64,000 nt of DNA. Origin: Cycas panzhihuaensis (lineage: Eukaryota; Cycadophyta). The notes under the pieces were generated by a model, which was not told the origin of the DNA, did no database searches, and was given only the letters and a program-made list of their open reading frames with translations. The stretch covers positions 154,201,741 to 154,265,740 of the forward strand of contig CM041465.1 of assembly GCA_023213395.1 (NCBI GenBank), read 5' to 3'. The stretch's first letter is position 1. Each line of letters starts with the position of its first letter. A program made the translations under genes and the position numbers. Of this stretch, positions 1-10,214 are shown piece by piece.

Positions 1-781
1 TATTAACTAAAGTTTCAAAGGAAAGGTCCTTTTATTTGAGTATAAAGTATGGACTGTCATAATTTTTAGGCTCATTAATAGGTGACTTTTTAGAGCCTTG
101 GACTACCCTAGTTTTAACTTGTTAGAAGGTGACTTTTTGGAGCCTTTCGTCATAGTTTAAGCTCGCTAATAGGATGATGGAATTCAAAGCTTACCCTCTC
201 ATAGTTTAGGCTCTTCAATAAGTAAAATGGATTAGAGCTTTTTAGAGGTCAAAATAAGGATTAACATGATTATTCAAACAAGTGAAAGATATCATATTCA
301 GGTCTCTAAAATGCTCCATGGAAGATGAATGTGTCAAGGTCAATAATTAACCCTAACTAATAAAAGACATATCATTTCCTAATTTAAAGTGACTTTCTCC
401 AAAAATGATGATTAAAAAGGATGACATTTACCTAGATAAACCTAATAAATAGAAGAAATTTATTTTCTAGAAAAAAAAAAGGAAAGGCAGCCTCTCTTTT
501 TAAAAGAAAAAAATGAGTGTATTTTTATTTCATTTCTAAACCTATGATCTTAACCTTTACAATACTTAAACTTCATCTTAAAAAATCAGTAGTTTATATT
601 CTTTTCAGAATGGTAGTTTATACTCATTCTAGACTAAGATGCCCCCAATAAAAGATGAAAATTAATCAAAATGATCAATAAGAGCATCAACTTTAGTATT
701 AAAGGTTTGAGGAACATACTAGACAGTGACTGAAGAGAATAATGACATCAATGATGAAGCTCAATGATAAAGGATAAGGAG
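1..781. other. Unassigned AT-rich DNA left of the RNase H fragment
   Basis: No readable protein domain on either strand. Because the RNase H scrap at 782-1045 reads on the minus strand, this stretch would lie downstream of it in the same old Gypsy element. A G-rich run on the minus strand (TTATTGGGGGCATC, about 639-652) looks like a polypurine tract, which would put a 3' LTR to its left, but no second LTR copy is visible to confirm that. Origin is inferred only. Confidence 0.3.
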
Positions 782-1045
782 TCATGAAGAGTATACTTGA
801 TATATCTTAGCTAACTGGTAGACCATAATCTGAGAATCTGAATAAATGACAAGGGATCTAAGATAAGAATAGAAAATATTAGACAAGGCTCCTATAATAG
901 AAAAATATTCGACTTCATTGTTAGTTACTCTAGGTATAAGCAGGTCATCAAAGAGGAGAGAATTTCCTAATTGGTTATAGATCACCCAAGCAGCAACAAA
1001 TAGTTCCAAGTTACCTCTACTACCTCTATTAATGAAAATACTCAA
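782..1045 (-). pseudogene. Gypsy RNase H (RVT_3 / archaeal-type RNase H) fragment
   Basis: An 87-codon open stretch resembles the extra RNase H domain of some plant Ty3/gypsy elements. What is seen: a WVIYNQLGN segment near residues 20-28, then TNNEVEY near residues 41-47 (family usually TNNEAEY, holding the catalytic Glu), then VIYSDSQIMVYQL near residues 66-78 (family YSDSQLVV.QL, holding a catalytic Asp). No upstream reverse transcriptase joins it; DNA to its right is interrupted at 1228 by Gypsy-1. It may belong to the same minus-strand element as the gag and protease remnants at 17.8-20 kb, which would make that element the host of Gypsy-1. The domain identity is fairly sure, the link to Gypsy-2 is inference. 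The 180 bp between it and Gypsy-1 holds nothing recognisable. Confidence 0.65.
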
Positions 1046-1227
1046 TGCTATGGGAAGATAAGACTAGTATTTGGAAACGGTGTAATCAATAAAAGAGAGT
1101 GAAGGAATTAATCAATAAGAAGATAGTCGTAAATGAGGTTGGCTCTAACTACAATAAAGAAAAGGAAAAAACATAATTAGGATAACTATAATCAACAAGA
1201 ATTTTTAAAAAATGTTAAGTAGGATTC

Positions 1228-1998
1228 TCATATGAATTTGAATAGGAAAGTGAAAAATTAATCTAATCGAAATAAATTCAAATTTAATATATAATAGAAT
1301 ACATTACATTTAGAAACATTTTTAATTTTCTTATAAGATTCAATTTTATAGTGTTCTATTGAGTACTTTATTCACTACTACAATAATCTAGAATGGAAGA
1401 ATGTATGCTAGGCATAATCTGGACTACTACATCTCATCTTGAATGTTTTCTAGTATTTATGAAGTGAGGTTTTATCCTCTATTCAGCTACAAAGCCTCTT
1501 TTGGAATATCATCTGACTTGGGCATCTTCATAGGACTACTATTACTATTTTCTACTTTCTTTGGCTATGTCTAAGCCTTCTCAGACTCCTCTTGTGCCTT
1601 ACGAATAGATCTGGGCACTTCAATCTATGCTTCTATCCTATTTGTTTCACTTCACATATTTGTTCTTGTCCATCCCCTATGAAGATTTAGTTTTAGAGTA
1701 ATTTTCATGTTTGGGATGCTATTCTAAGCTATTTCCAAGGTTTTCTCATTCCACTCACTATGTCTAAGATTGCTAGGTGCTTCTCCTTACCTTCTATATA
1801 GACTTAGGTCATTCTTTTATTTTTTTTAAAGTTTGTTCAAATTTGGAAAATTATTTTTCTATTTTTCCTTTTCATATTCTAGACATCTATTTGATCCATT
1901 AAAAACTGATTAAAATTAGTTAAAAATTATAATTTCTTTCTTCCATTAGCTAGAGGACACTTGTAGAATATCCCCTTAACATTTTGTGATAAATGGAG
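1228..1998 (-). repeat. Gypsy-1 3' LTR, left arm
   Basis: About 770 bp matching 14865-15640 with many substitutions, including a shared stretch around GGAATATCATCTGACTTGGG (about 1502-1521 and 15141-15160). It ends at 1998, where Copia-1 inserted; the TGGAG at 1994-1998 is the Copia-1 target duplication. The expected outer TG has changed to TC. Confidence 0.85.
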
Positions 1999-2334
1999 TG
2001 ATGGAGCCGGAGGAGCAGAGCAGGACATCACGACGTTCTCATCTTGAGTACAACAACAATTTCCAATAGAGTAGCGGTGTTAATAAACACCAGGGAGGTA
2101 TTCCCAACCCTTAAATAGAGAATTCGGGGAGGCGTCGGGCGCCATCACCCTAGCTGCACAACAATTAAGGTTAGTTTGAAAAAATATTAAAAATAAATAA
2201 CGGTGATACGTACCTCACATGAGTGGTCGGTCCGGGCGGCTATTAAACGGCTCAAGGTGCCCTAGGGGCCCTCAAAGGTGGCTTTGAGGGGCCCTAAGTG
2301 CTCTAGTGCATGAACATTGGGATTATTCCCAACA
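1999..2334 (-). repeat. Copia-1 3' LTR
   Basis: 336 bp, same length as its partner at 9874-10209. On the minus strand it starts TGTTGGGAATAATCCCAA, itself an inverted repeat (TTGGGA..TCCCAA). It holds a TATA-like CTATTTAAGG (about 2113-2122) and a GC-rich hairpin around 2270-2295 (CCCTCAAAG, GTGG loop, CTTTGAGGG). Confidence 0.93.
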
Positions 2335-2347
2335 TTCTCCCCCATAA
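2335..2347 (-). promoter_or_regulatory. Copia-1 polypurine tract
   Basis: Minus strand TTATGGGGGAGAA directly abuts the 3' LTR start. This is the expected place and composition for the primer of plus-strand DNA synthesis. Confidence 0.8.
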
Positions 2348-2348
2348 G

Positions 2349-3850
2349 CCCAATGTGTATGACTCCTAAATCATCTCTGAACTTTTTAAACTTGATTTTC
2401 CCCAAAGCCTTTGTAAAAATATCCGCTGTTTGATCTTGATTCTTTCTGATAAGTTAACTCTATCTGTTCTGCTTGTACAAGTTCCCGAATGAAGTGGTAT
2501 TGAGTTTCAATATGCTTTGTTCTGCCATGGAATACTGGATTTTTGGTCATTTGAATAGCACTCTGATTGTCACACCAAATTCTAGTGGGGCCTTACTGTT
2601 TAATTTGAAAATCCTGTAAGAGTCTTCTTAACCAGATTGATTCACAAGCTCCTAACATTGCGGCTTTATATTCTGCTTTAGCTGTAGATAAGGAAACAGT
2701 ATTTTGTTTCTTTGTACTCCAAGCTACTACTGCTGATCCCATACTAAATGCATAACCGGAAGTAGATTTTCTATCATCAATATCACCACCTAATCAATCA
2801 GTATAACCGATTAAGCGAAACTCGGATGTAGGTTTGTAGTATAATCCAAAGTCTGAAGTCCCTTTAAGATATATGAGGATTCTTTTAGCAGCTTGCCAGT
2901 GAGATGTCTTTGGATCCTGCATAAATCTAGATACAACACTTACTAATATGTTATATCGGTCAAGTAGAGGTTAAATAAAGTAGGCTACCAATCAGTTGTC
3001 TATAGTGAGTGGGATCAACTGAAGTTGAGTCATCTGTCTTAGAGAGTTTAATTCCAATTTACCGGTATTGACAATGGTTTCTGATTTGTCATATTAAATC
3101 TTTGTAGAAGGTCTAATATATATTTACATTGAGAGATAAATATTCCTTGTTTATCTTGCCACACTTCCAATCCTAGGAAGTAGTGCATAAGACCTAAGTC
3201 TGTCATTTCAAATTCCTTACACATAGCTTCTTTAAATTGACTTAAAAGTTGGGAGTCATTTCCAGTATAAATTAAGTCGTCTACGTAAAGTCCTACGATC
3301 AATATCGAATTTCCTTTAATTTTGGTGTATAGGTTTGGATCTGCTTGAGATCTTTCAAACCCTTGATCTTTAAGATATGTGTCGATACGGGAATACCAAG
3401 CCCTAGGTGCTTGTTTTAGACCATATAATGCTTTCTTTAACTTGTACACTTTGTTTTCTTCCCCCCTGACTTCAAACTGAGGGGTTGAGAGACATAGATA
3501 TCTTCTTGGATATAACCATTTAAGAAAGCAATTTTTACGTCCATTTGATAAACAGGCCAACTCATTTGAGCGGCTAAACTTATTATCATGCGAACTGATT
3601 CCATTCTAGCAACTGGGGCAAATGTTTCGGTATAGTTTATGCCTTCTCTTTGGGCATATCCTTTGGCAACTAAACGAGCTTTATATTTATCAATTGATCC
3701 ATCAGAGTGGAACTTAGTCTTATAAACCCATTTGGTTCCAATGGATTTCTTCCTTGGTGGTAAGTCTACAAGTTCCCAAGTGTCATTTTTAATGATAGAT
3801 TTATATTCATCTTGCATGGCTTTTTGCCAGCACTCATGTTGATTAGCCTC
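2349..3850 (-). pseudogene. Copia-1 reverse transcriptase and RNase H
   Basis: Copies element RNA into DNA and degrades the template. The reverse transcriptase begins around 3835 (KNDTWELVDLP, then KARLVAKGYAQREG). Motif A reads DVKIAFLNG with its Asp present. The palm motif is LYVDDLIYTGN near 3280-3310, followed by DLGLMHYFLGLEV. RNase H follows in a region with no long open frame: DRKSTSGYAFSMGS and STAKAEYKAAM can be read at about 2645-2785, then a CDNQSA segment and a C-terminus that runs into the polypurine tract. A frameshift near 3460-3490, between SQP and FEVRGEE, splits the reverse transcriptase, and short disruptions separate it from RNase H. Catalytic residues are kept, so this domain was active recently. 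Confidence 0.88.
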
Positions 3851-5489
3851 ACCAAAGGTTTGAGGCTCATGACTTTCAAGTAACTTACTCATTAGAGCAA
3901 AGTTAACTTTGTGTGAACGTGTAGATCTTCGATTGGTATCTAATATATTTCCTAAGTCATGGTTGCGTTGAACCCATTTGGATAGGGGTTGTGATGGTGG
4001 TTGAGGTGATGTTGTTTCCCTAGTAGTTTCTGGAGAGTTTCTCCACATAGGAGGCACATATTTGGATGTATTTGATGCATTAAACTTAATAGTAATATCC
4101 TTTTGTTGTTCGTGATTATTTTGATAGTAGGTATCTTCTTGAAATTTGACATCCCTACTCAGAATAACTTTTCGGGATTTGGGATCATAAACTTTGTAAG
4201 ATTTTGATGATTCACTATATCCAATAAAGATACATTTTACACTATGATCATCTAATTTGGTTCTTTTTTGGTGAGGGACATGGGCATAGGCTAAACAACC
4301 AAATACCTTAAGGTGATGGATACTAGGTTTATAACCTGTCCATGCTTCTTCTGGTGTCTTCCCCCTAACAGCTTTTGTGGAACATCGATTAAGTAAGTAG
4401 ACTGCGGTATGGACAGCTTTAGCCCAAAATTCATGGCCTAAGTTTTTATCTTTAAGCATACAACGTGCCATTTCTACGATAGTTCTGTTTTTCCTTTCAC
4501 ACCATTTTGTTGTGGGGTGTAGGGGTTGGTATGTTGTCGCCTAATCCCATGTTGGATACAATAATCTTTGAAGATATTAGAGGTAAATTCTCCCCCATTA
4601 TCTGATCTTAAGGAGAGGATATGATATCCACTTTGTCGCTCAATGAAGGTTTTGAAGTCAACAAAGTGGTCGAAAGCATCAGATTTGTATTTGAGAAAGA
4701 ACACCCAAGTCTTTCTTGTAAAGTCATCAATAAATGTAAGGAAATATTTGGCACCGCTAAGAAGGGAGTGGCCATTGGGCCACAAATATCTGTGTATACG
4801 AGTTGAAGAGGGGCAGATGCCTGATGGCTAAAGTCTGGAAAACTTTCTCTATGGTGTTTTCCAAGAAGGCATCCCTCACACAACTCTTTATTAACATCAA
4901 TACCCCCCAACCCATTAACCATATCTAATCTTTTCATAAGGGCTAAACTGGTATAATTAAGGTGACCAAAACGTCGATGCCATAGGTCATTATCCATAGT
5001 AGTTGTGGTTCTAAGGGCATATGTATCTGAGGGGATGATAGTAAGTTTAAATAGACGATCTTTAGTCATGATACCCCTAGCAACAATAGCTTCATTTTGT
5101 CGTTTGTCTTTGATGACACATTCGCCATTGTCAAAAATTATTTTATAGTCTTGTCCCATCATCTGTCCTACCGATAGTAAGTTTTTCCTTAAAGCAGGGA
5201 CGTATAGAACATCATTTAAATATTTGTATTCACCACTATCAGTCAATAAGGCAATGTTACCTTTTCCAATCGATTTGTGAGAAGTGTTGTCTCCAAACAT
5301 AATAGACCCTTTCTTATTTATATCCAAAGTTTGAAATAATTGTTCTTTATGGGTCATGTGGGTGGAACAACCGGAATCAATGTACCAACTATCATCCTCT
5401 TCTTCCTGGTTGGAAAAACTAGATAGAAATAACCTATTGTTGATTTTAGATTCTGATCTATTTGACACATGTCCTCTAGAGGGTGGTCC
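3851..5489 (-). pseudogene. Copia-1 protease and integrase
   Basis: The aspartic protease that cuts the polyprotein shows WYIDSGCSTHMTH around 5350-5390 with the DSG active site intact. The GAG-pre-integrase segment follows, then the integrase zinc-binding HHCC region (LWHRRFGHLN, then CEGCLLGKHH, about 4860-4990). In the core, the first Asp (VYTDICGPM, about 4790) and the second (LRSDNGGEF, about 4590-4610) are present; the Glu near 4495 sits on a one-base frameshift. A second frameshift lies near 4760. After them the frame continues with the KVFGCLAY and FIGYSESSKSYKVYDP segments of the integrase C-terminal region. Breaks look like single-base indels rather than stops. Confidence 0.88.
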
Positions 5490-6567
5490 ATGTTTTGAAA
5501 AACACTTATCTTCAGTGTGATCATTTCTACGACAATAAGTGCAATATTGTTGATCTCTTTTTCCATAACTAAGATTTTGATTCCTTGGTGGAGAGCGATC
5601 AAGGTTGAAAGGTCTCCCCCTTTCCTCATAGAATTGAGTATGATTATTTCTTGGTTGGTCACGATAGTTTTGAGGTGTTCTAGAAGGTTGTGGGTTCCCA
5701 TGACAATGAGGACAACAAGAATGATTTTCAAGTTGTCTTCGTTGGTTAGGGTTTCTTTGAGTGTTCAAATGTCTTGGAGAATTTTCATGTTGTGGGGGTC
5801 GTCCATGTCTATTATGAGGAGCTTGGTATCATGGAGGATTTTGTCTAGGTTCATTTCTAGGGTTTTCATCTTTTCTCCTTAAAGGAGATTCATTTTGTTT
5901 TGAGGTGCCATCTTGAGAGTTAGGTTGAATGTTGGCCTTTGTAGCAAAGGCATGTTCTAAAGTTTCATTGGCAGCTTGTTGCTCTTCTATGGACATGAGC
6001 ATAGCGAGAAGTTGTTCTATTTTGAGGGTACTTAGGTCTTTAGATACACTAATACTAGTAGCTACCATCTCAAAGAGTCTAACGGCTCCTACACATCGAA
6101 GGATCCGTTCAACAACTCTTTGTTCGGTTAAGGTGTCCCCAAGGGACCTCATTTGGTTAACTATATCTTGAATCTTGGTCATAAATTCAGTTATTGATTC
6201 ATTAGGCATCATATGTAAATTTTTGAACTCACTTCTTAAGTTTGGTAGTTTAGAGGACACAGCCCCTTCATATATAAGCTGTAAAGTATCCCAAGCCTCT
6301 TTGGACTTAATGGATTCACTAACTCGTGGGAAAACATGATCTTCCAAAGCGCAAAGATAAGGGCTAAGGCTTCATTATCTTTTTTGATATTTTCTTTGTA
6401 TGTAGCTTTTCAGTATCAGTTGGATTTGATCCTAAGTCATTGTAACCATTTCTCACTATATCCCACATTTCATTTGCTATGAGGATGGGCCTCATCCTCC
6501 TACTCCAGTTAAGAAAATTATTTCCATCAAATTTAGGAATAATCATATTCCCAAAACTAGACGACAT
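5490..6567 (-). pseudogene. Copia-1 gag
   Basis: Forms the virus-like particle. The start is ATG at 6567-6565 (MSSSFGNMIIPKFDG), about 70 bp after the conserved leader block. A DUF4219/UBN2-type capsid follows (NFLNWSRRMRPILIANEMWDIV, split here by position; then SKEAWDTLQLIYEGA, RVVERILRC and KDLSTLKIEQLL). The zinc knuckle CTYCRRNDHTEDKC (CX2CX4HX4C, all four ligands present) lies at about 5503-5547. Two one-base shifts near 6350-6385 break the capsid, and a TGA near 5828 (probably CGA originally) interrupts the linker. Gag and protease share one frame, usual for plant copia elements. Confidence 0.85.
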
Positions 6568-6639
6568 TTTAAATTAAAGTTGCAACAAAAATATTTGAAT
6601 GTAAAAAATTTAAGAGAACTTAAATGAAAGAAATTATTT

Positions 6640-7110
6640 CCAAATATATATCCCAAGGTTTTTAAAAGTTTGAACAAATGAACTAGGACCTAGAAAGGCT
6701 ACTAGGCTCTAAGTTTATGTTTCTCTTGGGACAACCTTTGGTTCTTCAATTCTGTCGATGGCGCCCATAGATGGCAAAACAGGACCCTTTATCTGGGTAT
6801 GGAGCGCTAGGCTCTATATACCTTAATGCGTGAAATTTCAAGAAGGCTTTGACACCCCACAGATTGTTGGTCCACCTACTGGATTTATGCTAACAGCGAG
6901 ATCTAGCGGTGAAGGTTCTCGAACCAAAGGCACTCACCCTCTCCAGGTCTAGCCTTGGTCTCCAAACACCATAAAATGAAAAGGTTCTGCACCTCAGCCT
7001 ACCACCGTATACACCTGATAGCTAATGGCTGTCCTCATCCAGTATGATGAGTAGCGTGTCTTGAGTGGTAACTTCGTGGGTCCTAACCGTTCCCCTTGCA
7101 AGGCTGGAAA
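6640..7110 (-). repeat. Conserved pre-gag leader block, Copia-1 copy
   Basis: Landmarks in minus-strand order: CAGCCTTGCAAGGGGAAC then TTAGGACC (about 7078-7106), GGGTGAGTGCC (about 6930-6940), ATTAAGGTATATAGAGCCTA (about 6810-6830) and ACATAAACTTAGAGCCTAGT (about 6697-6717). The same landmarks in the same order occur in Copia-2 (26949-27360) and Copia-3 (50401-50815). Function unknown. Conservation across elements whose proteins have decayed suggests a role such as RNA structure, packaging or splicing. Confidence 0.8.
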
Positions 7111-8840
7111 AAGTGTGGTTCAATTCAGAATTATCTTATTTAATGTGAAGACTAATCTATTTAGTAATGTGGTCTTGCTTAGAAAAAGAACAAAATTCCT
7201 TTGATAACAGAAAAAAAAGTTCTAAGCAAGATGAAATGAAAACTTTTACAAAAAACTCTTTTTATTTTTTTTTCAAAAAAAATATAATGTCCTTTAAAGA
7301 AATGCTTAAAACTTTTCACTTATGGAAGATTTGAAATAAACTTTTGAGAATAAATAGTTTTTAAACAGATGCCAATTTTTTAAATGAATAATAAATCTTC
7401 AATGTAAAAAAAATCCTTTTTATATAAGAACAACTTTTATATATTACCTTATAAACAAATGCTTGTTCAAAATAATGTAAAGTGCTTGTAGAAAGATCAA
7501 GCAGAAACTTGAGTAAACAAGAAAATATGAACTAGAATTTTCTTTACAATTTTTGAAAGAAGACAAGCTTGTTAGGATGTATATATATACTCAACTTTAA
7601 CAGATTGAAAACTATATTGAATGAGGTCAGAATAGCTTAAAATTTTATCAATATGTAGACTGTTGAGATGTGAATCTAATAAAATAGACAGTTTTGAAAA
7701 TGGATTCCAATAAATCACGTTTTGAATGAGGCAAAGGAATGGACCTCCTTATGGAGCCTAACAGAAGCAGGGTAGGCAAAAATTGCATGAAAATACTAAT
7801 TAATCTTTAGAAAAGTTGAACAAATGATCAAATATTATTGATGAAGTAATTAATATTCTGCCAATTGAAAATTTTGAAAGAATATATTAAAGCAGTGTAA
7901 AAAAAAAGCAGATTTAGGCTAATAAAATACCTCAACTTTAGCTGATTTGAAATATAAGAAAAATGTGTCAAAATATATGGAAAAATATATCACAATGAAG
8001 AGAAATGAGTCAGCTTCCCAACGGTGATTTGAATTGAAATCTGATAAAAATTACAAAAGTTATAGTGAAAAAGTAACAAGTGTCTTTATGGAGAATGTTC
8101 AAGAAATAGGCAAAAACAACTAAATTTCTTATTTTAGCAATTAAAATATTAGTGAAGATGAACTCAAAAAATTAAAGTAGAAAATGGGTATAAGAGTCTA
8201 TACAACTTAGATTTCTATAGAGAAAATTTGAGCACAAAACAGTTTACCAGAAATAAATGACAGCCAGTTCTAAAACTGATTTTATTAAAAATGTAAAAAA
8301 CGCTGAAATTTCGAAAGTCCAATGTTAAAAAGGTCAAAACAAGGTCAAATGGGCACCAAATTGGTCTTATGACCAGTCGAAATCGGTCTACGGAAAATTT
8401 CTGATCTATTGGCATAAGTTTAAATGCGAACCGATGAGCCAAATAGAAGTTATGGCCACAAAAGCGCCAATAACCCTATGGAAAAATAAAATTTTTAAAA
8501 AAATAAAGTTTAAAATTGAAAAACACTTATTAAAAAAAGTGTATGAGAATGGACTGCATTGGAATTGAACCCAAGACCAATCAGATAATAGAAAACCTCT
8601 GATGCTAGGAGGGTGAACTCGCTCGTTGGAATTAAAAATAGAACTTAAAACCTTTAAACCGAATTTTGAATTTTAAAACATAAAATAAATAAAACCGAAT
8701 ATTAAATATATAAACGCAAAACGAAACGATCAACACACGGAGAATAAAACGCACAAAGGCGTACAACGCAATAACACTAACACAATTAATAAAGGTAAAA
8801 ACGTTGAATGAGTAAACGTTGAATGAATGAATATCACAAA

Positions 8841-8953
8841 GCAATAATACAATGGCGCAGTCGATTAATAACGAGGCACAATATAGTGCGGTGAATGAAT
8901 GGCAGTAAATAAAAATGGAAACGCAATAATACAATGGCGCAGCCGATTAATAA
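8841..8953 (-). repeat. Two direct copies of a ~31-bp unit
   Basis: GCAATAATACAATGGCGCAG followed by a CGATTAATAA-like end occurs at 8841-8871 and again at 8923-8953, with one mismatch, 82 bp apart. A shorter GTTGAATGA repeat lies just left of it (about 8803-8830). It marks a local duplication in the leader. Confidence 0.75.
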
Positions 8954-8959
8954 AATAAA

Positions 8960-9530
8960 ACAGCTATGAAAGGTAAGACAAACGGACGCCGAACGACGAT
9001 GAACGGGGCGTAACAATCAGAGAGGAGGCAGGGCGGCAAGTGCGAAACGACGCCAAGGAGAATCTGCAGATCGCCGCAGGCGGATTCGGAGAGGAGGTCG
9101 CGGGCGTCTGAGATCTGCGGCGGCGGCAGTGCGGATCGGCGGGCGGAAGCGAGCGCAAAAGCGGGCGGGTCGGCGGCGGGGTTAGCACGCAGTAGTGTAT
9201 TAAATGAGATCACTGCGCAGGCAGGATGGGCGAGGCGTAGAAGGCACGGGCACGACGGGCATGCACGGGTGGGTCACGGAAACAACACACGAACGGGTGC
9301 AAAGACACAACGATCAAATGCAGAAGCGTCGATTGCAAAGGTAGACAGATACCAAGTTGAAAGGTAGATATGGAGGCTAACACAGAGGAACGGAAGCCTG
9401 AAGACTCTGCGCCAATGCATGCAAAGACAGAGAGGCAAGAGCTCGAATGACGCAGGCATACGAAGAGCACACGAAGAGACTGCTAATAGAGTATTAATAG
9501 GGTTGAGAGATAGCTAGCTGGCTAATGCCT
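8960..9530 (-). other. CpG-rich tract in the Copia-1 leader
   Basis: About 550 bp that are GC-rich and full of CG dinucleotides, most densely at 9050-9190, in a window that is otherwise AT-rich and poor in CG. On the minus strand it reads as C-rich, pyrimidine-rich DNA resembling the 5' end of a plant gene, and one frame is open for 88 codons with an Ala/Pro/Ser-rich product (9213-8947). I do not recognise a protein. It could be a captured host gene 5' region or simply leader sequence not yet eroded by methylation. Confidence 0.55.
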
Positions 9531-9859
9531 TCACACGGGGGGTAAATGATGCAAGGAGACAACAGGTATAAAGCGAATAATGAATAATATTATGGCAGAA
9601 TCTATCAAGCACATAAAATAGTAAAGCATATATCAAAACATTTATTTATTTATATGTCGAAAATATAAAAACGGAAACGAAGAACCTGGTTTCCGTATAG
9701 AGAGCAAACTTCCGAGCGAGAGATCTTCCTCCACAGTGGATGGAATCCAGATCCGTCTTCTCCAGCGGATAGGTGAGCTCGCCAGAATCTCAACGAGCAG
9801 TCATATAGATATGTTTCCCTAGACGATTGAGCAACTAAAACCAGAAAATGGACAACGTG

Positions 9860-9871
9860 GCTCTGATACCA
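9860..9871 (-). promoter_or_regulatory. Copia-1 primer binding site (initiator tRNA-Met)
   Basis: Minus strand TGGTATCAGAGC, two bases from the 5' LTR end. It is the standard plant copia primer site, complementary to the 3' end of initiator tRNA-Met. Confidence 0.92.
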
Positions 9872-9873
9872 AA

Positions 9874-10209
9874 TGATGGAGCCAGAGGAGCAGAGCAGGA
9901 CATCACGACGTTCTCATCTTGAGTATAACGGCAATTTCCAATAGAGTGGTGGTGTTAATAAACACCAGGGAGGTATTCCCAACCCTTAAATAGAGAATTC
10001 GGGGAGGCGTCGGGCGCCATCACCCTAGCTGCACAACAATTAAGGTTAGTTTGAAAAAATATTAAAAATAAATAACGGTGATACGTACCTCACATGAGTG
10101 GTCGGTCCGGGCGGCTATTAAACGGCTCAAGGTGCCCTAGGGGCCCTCAAAGGTGGCTTTGAGGGGCCCTAAGCACTCTAGTGCATGAACATTGGGATTA
10201 TTCCCAACA
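9874..10209 (-). repeat. Copia-1 5' LTR
   Basis: 336 bp, partner of 1999-2334, differing at 8 sites (all transitions by eye). It drives transcription leftward. A TATA-like CTATTTAAGG lies about 130 bp from its inner end. Confidence 0.93.
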
Positions 10210-10214
10210 TGGAG

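Larger units (their letters stand above)
6568..9859 (-). other. Copia-1 long leader (no gene)
   Basis: About 3.3 kb between the primer site and gag without a convincing coding sequence. It contains, in minus-strand order: about 330 bp with several purine-rich stretches; a CpG-rich tract (8960-9530); two copies of a roughly 31-bp repeat (8841-8871 and 8923-8953); a tRNA-like patch (8548-8632); AT-rich DNA (7150-8540); and the block shared with Copia-2 and Copia-3 (about 6640-7110). Small open frames of 60-100 codons here look accidental. Confidence 0.7.
1999..10209 (-). mobile_element. Copia-1: young, nearly complete Ty1/copia element in the Gypsy-1 LTR
   Basis: Two 336-bp LTRs (1999-2334 and 9874-10209) begin TG and end CA and are flanked by a perfect 5-bp target duplication, TGGAG (1994-1998 and 10210-10214). 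By eye they differ at 8 of 336 positions, all transitions, so this is the youngest element here. A polypurine tract lies beside the left LTR and a tRNA-Met primer site beside the right one, fixing minus orientation. Gag, protease, integrase, reverse transcriptase and RNase H follow in copia order. The leader between primer site and gag is about 3.3 kb, very long for a copia element. The coding part is broken by several single-base frameshifts and at least one stop. Protein style resembles the Ivana/Oryco group; that lineage is a guess. Confidence 0.93.

Noticed and set aside
8548-8632. A tRNA gene.
   Set aside because: Box spacing and stem pairing do not fit a cloverleaf; listed only as a tRNA-like patch.
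8834-9470. Several overlapping open frames of 60-100 codons in the Copia-1 leader as proteins.
   Set aside because: They follow from GC-rich composition with few stops; no domain, no consistent frame, and overlapping frames are equally open.
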